Shown here in pieces: positions 51,812 through 60,372 of a stretch of 64,000 bases of DNA. Position numbers and translations under genes: made by a program. The stretch's first letter is position 1. Each line of letters starts with the position of its first letter. The DNA comes from Halobacteria archaeon HArc-gm2 (GTDB lineage Archaea > Halobacteriota > Halobacteria > Halobacteriales > Haloarculaceae). The stretch is taken from contig JAOPKE010000008.1 in assembly GCA_025517465.1 (NCBI GenBank), forward strand, positions 1 through 64,000, given 5' to 3'. The notes beneath the pieces were generated by a model, which did not search any database, was not told the DNA's origin, and worked only from the letters and a program-made list of their open reading frames with translations.

Positions 51812-52607
51812 CTACGCGAAGTCCCCTGGAGCCAGTTCCGTCGCGCGGTCGCGATAGGACCGGTAGACGTCGTCGGCCCAGGTTCGGACGGGCTCGCGGT
51901 CCGTCTCCAGGAGGGCCTGCGGGACGCCGTCGTCGTCCTCGACACCGATCTGGACCACGCCCTCACCGTCGAGCCCGAGGTAGAAGGGCACCGCCTCGTC
52001 GAGGCCGAACACGGACGAGCCGGCGTCGATCTGCTCGCCGAAGAGCCGGGCGTACTCGCCGTCGCAGATGGTCTCGCGGACGTCGTGACCGACGACCACC
52101 TCGGTCGCCAGATCCCCGGTCGTGATCCGCTCGTGGGCCACGCGAGTGCCGTCGATGTCGATAGACGGCAGGAGCGCACGGACGCGACTCGCGGTCCGGA
52201 GGAGTTCGGTCTGTTCTCGCGCCGGCGCGTAGGGATCGCCGGGACTCGGCGTCGTCACCGTCGCGCCGTACAGGTGCGTCAGGTCGAGGTCGAACTCCTC
52301 GTGGGGGGAACCACTGCAGAAACGGGCCGAGATCCGTGGTCTCGTCCAGTCCGTCCAGGAGTTCGCAGAACTCGTCGGCGACCAGCGTTCCGGTCCCCGT
52401 AGCACGGACCACGCCGTCGTCGCGCTCGACCCAGCCGCGTCGTTCCAGCGCCTGGACCGAGCGGACGACCGTCGACTGGGAGGCCTCGAGGCGGTCCCGG
52501 AGCGTTCGCCGGCTCGTGGGCCCCCGGTCGCTGAGGAGCGCGAGGAGACAGACGCGGGTCTTCGAGCGAGAGAGAAAGGCGACGTGGTCGAACGGGTCCT
52601 CTGACAT
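51812..52607 (-). pseudogene. Frameshifted haloarchaeal HTH regulator
   Basis: From 52607 the frame reads a regulator N-terminus: DHVAFLSRSKTRVCLLALLS, RTLRDRLEASQSTVVRSVQA, ending at GPFLQWFPP. After the G6 run at 52303-52308 (C6 on the coding strand) the continuation is one frame over: EEFDLDLTHLYGATVTTPSP, TELLRTASRVRALLPSIDID and ICDGEYARLFGEQ to 51812. Five C bases would restore F-P-H-E-E-F-D. Full length about 264 residues. It is either a real disabled gene, a phase-variable tract, or a sequencing error. Confidence 0.8.
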
Positions 52608-52696
52608 TCCTGTATTCCCCGTTCACAGTTGGATACTTTACTGTATTCCTCGAAATAGTCGATCGTTTTGCAAATTTCGTTGACTGTAGGGCCGTG

Positions 52697-53221
52697 CTAC
52701 TCCTCGGTGAGCGGGGCTTCCATCGAGACGACGTCGAGGACGATCTCGTCGGCCGTGTCGCTGATCGCCGCGACTTCGCCGGCGACGGCGAGGTGCGAGC
52801 GCGGCGTCGGCCCGACGACGATCGGGTCACCGACCGACACCTGGTCGACCGACCCCTGGAAGTGGACGTGCGCGGTGCACTCGGTCGGGTGGAAGACGTT
52901 CGGAAAGCGGATCCGGTCGACGGTCACGTCGACGCGCTCGAAGTCCTGGGCGAGCGTGACAGAGGCCCGCTCGTCGAGGTCCTCGCGCTGCAGGACGTCG
53001 AAAGCGGCGTCGGTCGGGCGATAGCCGCCGTGCGGCCCAGGGACCCCCTCGACCAGGTCGAGGGCCTTCAGTCCCTGCATCGTGTTCCGGACCGTCGACG
53101 CCCGCTGGTCGACCACGTCCGCGATGGTGCTCCCCTTCACGGGGTCGCCGGACGCCTGGTACTCGTTGACGAGGACGGTCACGATTTGAAGCTGACTGTT
53201 AGACAGGTCGACGCTCCCCAT
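52697..53221 (-). CDS. HTH regulator with conserved C-terminal domain
   Basis: A 174-residue protein found widely in haloarchaea: LSNSQLQIVTVLVNEYQASG, VKGSTIADVVDQRASTVRNT and MQGLKALDLVEGVPGPHGGY form a winged helix; the C-terminal beta domain includes VFHPTECTAHVHFQGSVDQV and SVGDPIVVGPTPRSHLAVAG. I associate it with the DUF7839-type, Rrf2/TrmB-like regulators; target unknown. ATG at 53221 is the first in the family block. Confidence 0.85.
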   Translation of the reverse strand: MGSVDLSNSQLQIVTVLVNEYQASGDPVKGSTIADVVDQRASTVRNTMQGLKALDLVEGVPGPHGGYRPTDAAFDVLQREDLDERASVTLAQDFERVDVTVDRIRFPNVFHPTECTAHVHFQGSVDQVSVGDPIVVGPTPRSHLAVAGEVAAISDTADEIVLDVVSMEAPLTEE

Positions 53222-53373
53222 ATCCTACCCTTCTCGTGGACGCCCCTGAGAGTACCGCTCGTCCCCGGCGACGAGTCCGACCGGCGACGGACCACTCGAA
53301 ACCGTCACCCGGATGGTGAAGACGTCAGGATAGAGGTGTCGTGTCCCGACTGCGAGTACGCGGACACGGTCTG

Positions 53374-53455
53374 ATAGTGGTCGTTGTAAGCCCTTACCGG
53401 CGTTCGACGTGGACGGTACCGGCGAACGCCGATAAAAAGTTACAACGACCACTAT
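53374..53455. mobile_element. 82-bp inverted-repeat element, MITE-like
   Basis: ATAGTGGTCGTTGTAA (53374-53389) is exactly complementary to TTACAACGACCACTAT (53440-53455). Inside, CGGCGTTCG pairs with CGAACGCCG. The whole element folds as one long hairpin with an unpaired centre. A part-copy of the outer arm (TGATAGTGGTAGTCGTAAT) starts at the stop of the PHP gene at 24030. It could be a small non-autonomous transposon or a bidirectional terminator. Confidence 0.7.
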
Positions 53456-53480
53456 GAGAGGCTGTCAGTCAGTACGGCAG

Positions 53481-53588
53481 TCACGTCCACCTGCCACAGC
53501 GCAGACAGACCGTGGGCAACCACGGTTTGTCCTCCAGCACTCGCTGCTCGTCCTCGCAGTGGGGACAGTACGTCACATATCGTGGCAT
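53481..53588 (-). CDS. 35-residue zinc-ribbon microprotein
   Basis: The frame from 53588 reads MPRYVTYCPHCEDEQRVLED, then KPWLPTVCLRCGRWT, with CPHC and CLRC knuckles spaced as in a zinc ribbon. Haloarchaea encode many such microproteins. It ends just beside the inverted-repeat element. A 16-bp palindrome containing TATATATA (53641-53656) lies about 55 bases upstream of its ATG. Confidence 0.65.
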   Translation of the reverse strand: MPRYVTYCPHCEDEQRVLEDKPWLPTVCLRCGRWT

Positions 53589-54029
53589 ATGGACTACACT
53601 TCTGGGACGACCCTCATAGCTGTTGCCAATAGCAGGACGTGTCGATATATATCGACGTGGAGGGGAGAATCCGAGCCCAACAGTGCGATCGGTACCAGGT
53701 CGATGGACGTAGCCACCAGCTTTGTCGCCGGAAACGCAAGCTGCCGACTGCGAGTGGCCCCACGATTAATATGCTGGTAAGTACGCCGCAGCCGCCTGGG
53801 AGACATCGGAAGACGCTCTCTAGGGTGGCGAACCCATCGCATAACAATGCGCCAACAAGTCGATGGGCAAGTCAGGAATGGCACGACAGATACCGACGAC
53901 GACGCGCCGGGCGAACGCGCCCGGTGAGTCGACACACGACAGCCTGACAGAACGGCCCAGTCCGCGAGGACGGGCGATACCGGTCCAGTATCGAACTGAC
54001 GACCGGAGCGCGACCCGGAGGGCCGGTCG
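53589..54029. other. Spacer with a 16-bp palindrome
   Basis: No protein gene. GTCGATATATATCGAC at 53641-53656 is a perfect 16-base palindrome with a TATATATA centre. It is an operator/promoter candidate for the small zinc-ribbon gene to its left, or for the surface-protein gene to its right, though that gene starts nearly 400 bases away. The rest is featureless. Confidence 0.5.
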
Positions 54030-56606
54030 ATGACGGACGCACGCACGCGCCTCACGGCCCTCGTGCTCGCGGTGGTGATGGTCACGAGCGTCGCGGTGAC
54101 CGGCGTCGCCGTCGCGGAAACGTCCGGCAACGACGCCACGGCTGGCAACGACGCGCCCACCGAGGAGCCGACCGAGGAACCCACCGAAGAACCAACCGAA
54201 GAACCCACTGAACAACCAACCGAAGAACCCACTGAACAACCAACCGAAGAACCAACCGAGGAACCCACTGAAGAACCAACCGAAGAACCAACCGAGGAGC
54301 CAACCGAGGAGCCAACCGAGGAACCGACCGAAGAGCCAACCGAGGAGCCAACCGAGGAACCGACCGAAGAGCCAACCGAGGAACCGACCGAAGAGCCAAC
54401 CGAGGAGCCGAGTGACGATGGACCAGGCGAGGAGACGTTCGTCGTCCAGCAGGGCGAGAACTGTTACGCGGCGACGACGCTCGGCGACGGCACCGAGACG
54501 GTCGAATCCTTCTACAACTACAGCGCGGACTACGACTGGAGCTCCGAGGGGACCAAGCACCTCCAGGAGAACCAGGTGAGCAACCTCTTCGTCTACGAGG
54601 GCTCGGAGGGATACAGCCTGGTGTTCGTCCACGACAAGCACGGTGACGGTCCCTACGGGGGCACCATCACCTTCACCGTCGACGGCCAGCCCGCCGACGG
54701 CGAGTGGGCCGTCGAGGACGACGACTACCAGGGTCGCGACGACAACTTCGACCACCACGGCACCTACAGCGAGATCGACTGGAAGTGGTCGTCCGACCGC
54801 AACGACGGCGGCGCCTTCCGCGGCCTGACGGCCGAAGACGACGTCGCCATCACCGTCGACCCGGCATTCAACGAGGAGGCCGAGGCCTGGGGCGAGTGGC
54901 CCTACTCCGGCGACGAGAACAACCGGACCGAGTCGTGGCAACTGCTCGGCGCGGACGGCGAGCCGGTGACGACGCTCGACATGACCGAGAACGTCACCGT
55001 GACGACCGGGACCTGCGCGAGCGACGAACTCAGCGCGGCCCTGTCGGTGAACGACTCCACGGTGGAGCCCAACCAGTCCGTCGCGTTCGACGCCAGCGGG
55101 TCAACCAGTGACGAATCGATCGTCGAGTACCGCTGGGACTTCGACGGCGACGGCGAGACCGACGCGACGACCGAGTCGGCGACCACCACGCACGCGTACG
55201 CGAGCGACGGCGAGTTCGACGCGACCGTGACGGTCCTCGACGAGGCCGGAGAGACGGACGCCGCGAGTGCGACAATCGCCGTGTCGGCGAAAGACGACGG
55301 GACGGACGACGAGAAAGATGAGACGGACGAAACGGACGAGACGAACGACGGGAAGACGGGCGACGCGCCGACGGCGAAGCTCGACGCGCCCGACCAGGTA
55401 GCGACCGAGACGAAGCTGACGCTCGACGCGAGCGCCTCGACCGACGACGAGGGCATCGTCGAGTACCGCTGGGACCTCGACGGCGACGGTGAAATCGACG
55501 AGACGACCGAATCGGCGACGTACGACAAGTGGGCGACGTACCCCGGTGAGTTCGACGTCTCCGTGACGGTGGTCGACGCCGACGGGAACACCGACACCGC
55601 GAGTACCGTCCTCACGGTCACCGACGGCGAACCGCCGACCGCCGACCTGCAGGTTCCCGACGAGGTGACGGTCGGTGAGGAGTTCACCGTGAAAGCGACC
55701 AACGTCTCGGACCACAGCGGCGTCGCCCACGTCTGCTGGTACGCCGACGGTGAACCCGGTCCCGACGGCGAGACGATGACGCTCTCGTTCGACTCGACCG
55801 GCGAACACACCGTCTCCGTCCTCCTGCGCGACGAGGCGGGGAACGAGCAAAAACTCACACGGACCATCCAGGTCGTCGCAGCCGACTCGGGTGAGGACTC
55901 GAAGGATTCGGACGATTCGACGGACGGTGACGACTCGAAGGACTCCGACGACTCCACCGACGACGAGTCGGACGATAACGACGACAACGACGACAAGTCT
56001 GACGACAACGACGACTCGGACGACGATTCGAACTCGACGCCGCTCAGCAACGACCACGACACCGACGACGACGAGCCCGACATCTCCATCACGTCGGTGA
56101 ACGTCAGTACCGACGAGGTCGACGTCGGCGAGAACGTGTCGGTCACCGTCACGCTCGCGAACGACGGCGACGCCGACGGCACCCACACGGTGTCCCTCTC
56201 GGCCACCGGTCCCGACGAGAACGTGACCACCGAGAACGCGACGGTCGACGTCGACGCAGGCGAGATGCGCAACGTCACCCTCACGACGTCGTTCGCGACG
56301 GCAGGTGAGTACAACCTCTCGGTCGACGGCGAGACGTTCGCGCTCACTGTGGTCGACGAGGAGGCTGAGAGCGAGGAATCGGACGAGTCGGACGCCGACG
56401 AATCGGACGACGATGACTCGGACGAGTCGGACGAAGCCGGTGACAACAACCAGGGCGACACCGAGACGGAGAGCGACGACGCCGGCGGCGCTCAGGAGCC
56501 CGACGGCGACGACTCGGCCACCGGTGCCAGCGGGCCCGGATTCGGCGTGCTGAGCGTGCTCGTCGCTACACTGGTCGGCGTCGGCATGCTCGTGCGACGG
56601 CTGTAG
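54030..56606 (+). CDS. PGF-CTERM surface protein with PKD repeats and PTEE tract
   Basis: An 858-residue secreted protein. Signal peptide TALVLAVVMVTSVAVTGVAV; about 21 repeats of PTEE/PTEQ (residues about 42-126), giving an extended, rod-like, acidic region; a beta domain; two PKD domains (NQSVAFDASGSTSDESIVEY and ETKLTLDASASTDDEGIVEY); a conserved Cys-containing Ig-like unit; a long Asp/Ser-rich linker; a CARDB-like domain (VNVSTDEVDVGENVSVTVTL); and the C-terminal PGF-CTERM signal GPGFGVLSVLVATLVGVGML-VRRL. The C-terminus marks it as an archaeosortase A substrate to be lipid-anchored on the cell surface. Confidence 0.92.
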   Translation: MTDARTRLTALVLAVVMVTSVAVTGVAVAETSGNDATAGNDAPTEEPTEEPTEEPTEEPTEQPTEEPTEQPTEEPTEEPTEEPTEEPTEEPTEEPTEEPTEEPTEEPTEEPTEEPTEEPTEEPTEEPSDDGPGEETFVVQQGENCYAATTLGDGTETVESFYNYSADYDWSSEGTKHLQENQVSNLFVYEGSEGYSLVFVHDKHGDGPYGGTITFTVDGQPADGEWAVEDDDYQGRDDNFDHHGTYSEIDWKWSSDRNDGGAFRGLTAEDDVAITVDPAFNEEAEAWGEWPYSGDENNRTESWQLLGADGEPVTTLDMTENVTVTTGTCASDELSAALSVNDSTVEPNQSVAFDASGSTSDESIVEYRWDFDGDGETDATTESATTTHAYASDGEFDATVTVLDEAGETDAASATIAVSAKDDGTDDEKDETDETDETNDGKTGDAPTAKLDAPDQVATETKLTLDASASTDDEGIVEYRWDLDGDGEIDETTESATYDKWATYPGEFDVSVTVVDADGNTDTASTVLTVTDGEPPTADLQVPDEVTVGEEFTVKATNVSDHSGVAHVCWYADGEPGPDGETMTLSFDSTGEHTVSVLLRDEAGNEQKLTRTIQVVAADSGEDSKDSDDSTDGDDSKDSDDSTDDESDDNDDNDDKSDDNDDSDDDSNSTPLSNDHDTDDDEPDISITSVNVSTDEVDVGENVSVTVTLANDGDADGTHTVSLSATGPDENVTTENATVDVDAGEMRNVTLTTSFATAGEYNLSVDGETFALTVVDEEAESEESDESDADESDDDDSDESDEAGDNNQGDTETESDDAGGAQEPDGDDSATGASGPGFGVLSVLVATLVGVGMLVRRL
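54159..54410 (+). repeat. 12-bp tandem array encoding PTEE repeats
   Basis: About 21 copies of a 12-bp unit (CCNACNGARGAR-like) encode PTEE with two PTEQ variants. The repeats are in-frame, differ at third positions, and could vary in copy number. Confidence 0.92.
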
Positions 56607-56743
56607 TCGACCCGAAGACTGGCTGCCAGGGAGTTCGGCTCCCGTTCGACGATTTTCTTTGCGGGTTGCGGACTTCTTTTGAATCGAGTGCTTGCGAGTG
56701 AGAGCGATTGTTTCAGCAGACGATACCGGTACTTCAAACAGAG

Positions 56744-56908
56744 GAAAGCCCTCGGCTGACTCCGGTGCCGAAAGATCGCTGTCGTCCGAAAATTGGAGAT
56801 TTTCGTGATGAGCGTGGGACTCTTTGAGTCCCACGAACCATGCGCCTCACTTCGTTCGGTACTTACTTCGTCGGACTTCGTCGACCGCCCCTAGCCCTTT
56901 CAGTCCAC
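56744..56908 (-). repeat. Dispersed structured element, single arm J with nested repeat
   Basis: Starts GAAAGCCCTCGG and ends GCCCTTTCAGTCCACC as other arms. Inside it sits the 66-bp two-hairpin repeat (56779-56844) that is otherwise found at 24368-24433, so one element has inserted into, or been exchanged with, the variable part of the other. Confidence 0.7.
56779..56844 (+). repeat. 66-bp two-hairpin repeat, copy 2
   Basis: CGAAAAT-tggag-ATTTTCG and GTGGGACTC-ttt-GAGTCCCAC hairpins followed by GAACCATGCG. Compared with copy 1 most differences fall in loops. Confidence 0.75.
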
Positions 56909-56939
56909 CAAGGGGCTTGCTTTTGTCCGACTACTGGGC

Positions 56940-57010
56940 CCCATCCCTCTCGGTCGCGAGAAGTCCGTCGACGAAGCCACGCTTCGAGAAGAGTGCGAAG
57001 CGGTCATTGG
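56940..57010 (-). pseudogene. DUF234-type ATPase fragment (small)
   Basis: On the minus strand this reads RFALFSKRGFVDGLL, the same as part of the larger fragment at 58436-58905. Nothing else of the domain remains. It is a decayed or duplicated piece of a DUF234-containing archaeal ATPase gene. Confidence 0.6.
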
Positions 57011-57024
57011 CCTTGCCATCCTCC

Positions 57025-57494
57025 TTACGGCAAGTTGTTCTGGTCATTTAGACGGCCTGGCTCGCTGTCTTTCACTGCTGCGAACCACGTTGTCCCCACT
57101 GCGATTGTCACAAGTTCTGGCGGGAGCTCGCCTTCGATGCAGGAGGGGAGATGGTTACTCAGGTCGCTGGGTGGGTGAAAGTGGCGGACTGGGTTCGACG
57201 TGTCCACGTTGTCCGCTTCCCGACCGAAGCGGAATTCCAGCCCTTTTTCCCTGTAGTGGTATTTGTAGTCCCCGTTCGTCCACCACTGAATATCGAAGTA
57301 TCCACCAGCCTGGTGAATACCAGGGACTACGGTCACCCTCGCCTCGTGAGGTGTCCGACACGCAGACTCGAATTGTCCGTCCCTGAGTTCTTGTATCGGA
57401 TCCTGTGGACACATTCCCCCAGTCTATCCTCGAAAGCATTTGTCGCCGCTGCGATCGCCTCTTCGTCGAGGGGCTCCCCACTTCCCATTCCCAT
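57025..57494 (-). pseudogene. Second gene of HTH pair, frameshifted
   Basis: From 57494 the frame reads MGMGSGEPLDEEAIAAATNA, FEDRLGECVHRIRYK and then leaves sense. One frame over, ELRDGQFESACRTPHEARVT, GYFDIQWWTNGDYKYHYREK, EFRFGREADN and FHPPSDLSNHLPSCIEGELP follow to 57025. A single missing base near 57394 (AAG[G]AAC) would join R-Y-K-E-L-R-D. It begins about 8 bases after the HTH gene stop, so the two form an operon. Family unknown; the conserved WW, H and Cys positions suggest an enzyme or toxin-like protein. Confidence 0.65.
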
Positions 57495-57502
57495 TTTTCC
57501 AC

Positions 57503-58171
57503 CTAGAGCGGAGAGACGCGAGTATCGTCCTGTCGCGTCTTCTGCGATCCGTTCGTCGCACACTCTCTCGCCTCTCGGAATCGGTAGGCCGCACGGAGGA
57601 ACGTGAGGTCGCGCATGGCAGTCCGCCACTGAGATATCTCCTCGAGTTCCGCTTCGGAGAGGTCGCCATCCGAGACGAGTACCTCCTCAGGCATGTCGGT
57701 CCCGTACGTATCACGATATTCAGCCAACTCCTGCTGGAGATTCTGGATTTGATCGACCAGCGAATCGGACTTCGCCAGTCGCTGAACCCGTTGCATCAGA
57801 TACCAGTCGGGGTCGCGCTGATAGAGTTTCCCGTTGTCCGTCCGCTCGGCCAGGACTGTGCCCTCCGCTGCGAGATCGTTGAGCTTCTTTCGAGCAGTCG
57901 TCGTCGATACCTCCGCTATCGCAGCGATATCGCCAGCGGTCTTCGGACTGGCGGCCCGCTTGATCACGTCTTGCACTCGATCTCTGGCCGTCGTCGATTC
58001 GACCCACTCCGCTTTCGCGAAGTCGTTGATATCGTCGAAATCGGCAGGGTCCACCTCGAATGGAGACATCTCGTCGACGGAAAGAGGCTCCTCCGGGAGC
58101 TCGTCCGAGTCCGGAAACTCGTCAGGACCGCTCTCTTCAGTGAGAGGGTCACCTGGTTTCTCGTCGGTCAT
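57503..58171 (-). CDS. DUF7342-like winged-helix protein
   Basis: A 222-residue protein: acidic N-terminus; WVESTTARDRVQDVIKRAAS; the helix-turn-helix AGDIAAIAEVSTTTARKKLN with DLAAEGTVLAERTDNGKLYQ wing; and a C-terminal helical part (LVDQIQNLQQELAEYRDTYG) that ends with a divergent repeat. This matches the haloarchaeal DUF7342 pattern. Such proteins often precede a small partner gene, here a frameshifted one, making a toxin-antitoxin or regulator-effector operon possible. Start at 58171 (MTDEKPGDPL). Confidence 0.82.
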   Translation of the reverse strand: MTDEKPGDPLTEESGPDEFPDSDELPEEPLSVDEMSPFEVDPADFDDINDFAKAEWVESTTARDRVQDVIKRAASPKTAGDIAAIAEVSTTTARKKLNDLAAEGTVLAERTDNGKLYQRDPDWYLMQRVQRLAKSDSLVDQIQNLQQELAEYRDTYGTDMPEEVLVSDGDLSEAELEEISQWRTAMRDLTFLRAAYRFREARECATNGSQKTRQDDTRVSPL

Positions 58172-58435
58172 CGTGCATAGTAGTACTAAGTAGAGCCAAA
58201 TATATGTTTCGCGCACAGATATTTGTCATCCAACGACAGCGTGTTTGCATATAGAGAGACCAAATGCAAACAGTGGCTTCTGGTGAGTGGCTTCGTTGCA
58301 TTCCGGCAGCCCAGATGCAATCGTGGCCTCGTATCCCCGTCGCTCTCTCATTCAGGCCAGCTGATGCAAGAGAGGAGATGGCCCGGTAACTGACTCCGTC
58401 CCCTTTCGCATCTCGCACTTTCGGTCCTCAGGGAC

Positions 58436-58905
58436 TTACTGTCCGGGTGCGAGGAGCGCTTCGAGGTAGTCCATATCGTACAGCGACCACTCGCCGTCGA
58501 GGTCGGCTTCGAGTCCGTCGACGAAGCCACGCTTCGAGAAGAGCGTGAAGCGTTCTGCTCGGTCGTCTGGCCCCCATCGGACGCTGTCCGCCTTCGCTCG
58601 CAGGTCGTCGACCAGTGCGTGGCCGACCGGTTCGGCAGTCCACTTACATTCTGCGAGGAGGCTCCAGTCGTCGTTCGGGGCGAGCGCGACGACGTCGGCA
58701 TCGTCTCTCCCGTGCCACCATCGGCCGACCTGAGAGTAGGGGTCGAACTCGCCGCGTCGGACCCCCACCCAGACCGCCTCGATACAGACGTCTTCGAACG
58801 TCGTCGCGACGTGGCTCGGAAGGTCGGGTTCGATCGTTCCGTCGAACACGACGTCGGGCGCCTCTTCGATCCCCGGACGGTTCGGTTCGACGTAGCTTCA
58901 GTACT
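58436..58905 (-). pseudogene. C-terminal DUF234 fragment of archaeal ATPase
   Basis: In one frame: VVFDGTIEPDLPSHVATTFE, EVWVGVRRGEFDPYSQVGRW-like segment, ADVVALAPNDDWSLLAECKW and FTLFSKRGFVDGL, ending DYLEALLAPGQ. This is the nuclease-like C-terminal domain of archaeal AAA ATPases of the DUF234 group, with the D...E-x-K core (ADVVALA, ECKW). The ATPase part is missing: homology begins near 58905 with SYVEPNRPGIEEAPD. A second small piece is at 56940-57010. Confidence 0.7.
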
Positions 58906-59009
58906 GACATCGAATTGCAATTTGTTTCTTTTGTCGAAGGAGCCTGCTATTTTGTTAAAGTCCTAGAGCCGTGGATTTATTACTGATTGACTGAAACTCG
59001 GTGACGAGG

Positions 59010-59135
59010 ATGTCGGTTCCAAGTACCTGCCCTGAGTGTGGGACACTACTGAATCACGTCAAAGCGTCTCCCGGAGGAACGAACGCCCCGATGACGATGT
59101 CGTGCCCGGACTGCGGGTTCGAAGAGACGGTTTGA
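59010..59135 (+). CDS. 41-residue zinc-ribbon microprotein
   Basis: ATG at 59010 reads SVPSTCPECGTLLNHVKASP and ends SCPDCGFEETV. Two CPxC knuckles about 25 residues apart make a zinc ribbon. Upstream bases 58970-58990 (GATTTATTACTG) are AT-rich and could hold the promoter. Flanked by degenerate sequence, so it may be a surviving piece of a larger accessory region. Confidence 0.65.
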   Translation: MSVPSTCPECGTLLNHVKASPGGTNAPMTMSCPDCGFEETV

Positions 59136-60372
59136 GGGTGGATAGGGTGGTCTAGTGTTCACATCGTGGGTGGAACTGGAGGTCCAACCAAGATGAGGAC
59201 AGTAACGTCCCCTCCTGCAGTCGCGTCCCAGAGCGTGGCCCTCACTCATTGATCAGCTCCCCCGGTGGGCACCATGACAAACTCGGTCTAGGGGATTGAG
59301 TGGAGATGAGAGATTGCCTCGGACGTTCTCAGCCCCTTATCGAGCCTTCAAAACCGGTTGAATCGTCCGGGAGGACCATAGAGAGTGGGCCAACAGACAG
59401 AACTAGACGCCCAACCAGAGCCACAGCGAGAAGTCAACCGACAGCTGTTTCGCCGGTGAGAGATGGTGAGAGGTACAATCTAAGAAACGGGGGGTGCCCA
59501 GCCGGTGGCAAAGATACGGGGGGTGAGAACTTCATAATCGGTTGCAGTCTGTCGGTTTCTGAGGGTTCTGAGTTGCCAGTTTCCCGGCAATAATCCCCTC
59601 GGAGAAAGAGTCTACACCGCGATCGATGGGGCCAAATCCACGTGAGACGCCGAATCAACAAACCCTCGTTGAGAACCAGTCGAGACAGTCGAATTCAGGC
59701 AGTATTGAGTGAGAGACCAGGCCTGCATGGGCCGTCAGCGATCGGGAGGACGAACGATTAGCCCGATTTCCCGAGCACGACCGGTGATCGAGGGTCAAAT
59801 TCGACAAACCTTGTTTCAGACGCCTTCGTCCCGGAGATTTCGCGAGGCCAGGCGAACTCTGGTTCACCGACGTCGAATCCCAGAACCGACGTCTCGTCGC
59901 CAGCATTCCCACGCTTGTCTTCACGGCCTACTTCCTCGGCAGTCGACCGTCTAGTTCGCTGTCGGCAGTGTTGCGCACTCTTCCTTGCGGACGGTAGAAC
60001 CGGTTTGGACCCACCACCGAACGATACAAATCCTCTTAGAGCGGTGCTCGACGCCGCTGGCAGTCTGGAAGAAGGTTTGGAAGGAGAACACTGGGTTGCT
60101 CTCTTTGTACGAGGAGACAATTTGCGCTGGGTGATGCCACCATTGTTACAGACCCGCGCAGTTATCCCTCGACGATTCGAGAGTGTGGGATAATGGAGAA
60201 TCGAACTGGCAAAGCCGGGAGGGAGAAGTGATCTTGGCCAGGAGTCGTGGGATTTCTGAAAGGAATTATCCGTGGAATTTTCGGGTTTCGACGGGCGAAA
60301 CCACCGATATATTGAAGGGCCTAGATACGTGAGTTCCGGGTATCTGGGTGTGGGCGCTCAGGGAACTCACCG
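59136..60372. other. Non-coding or degenerate region
   Basis: About 1.24 kb without a protein-like frame; the few open frames have no codon bias and no motif. Composition is less GC-rich than the genome core. It is flanked by gene fragments and microprotein genes, so it looks like decayed accessory DNA. I see no IS or repeat structure. Confidence 0.5.

Noticed and set aside
53594-54268. Minus-strand frame rich in Ser/Gly/Val
   Set aside because: It arises from the complement of the surface-protein signal and repeat region and has no start context or homology.
54082-54399. Minus-strand open frame of repeated W-L-G-R residues
   Set aside because: It is the complement of the PTEE repeat array; the residue pattern follows from the 12-bp unit and has no independent support.
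59300-60193. Several open frames of 75-120 residues in the degenerate zone
   Set aside because: They overlap on both strands, lack haloarchaeal codon bias and contain no recognisable domain.
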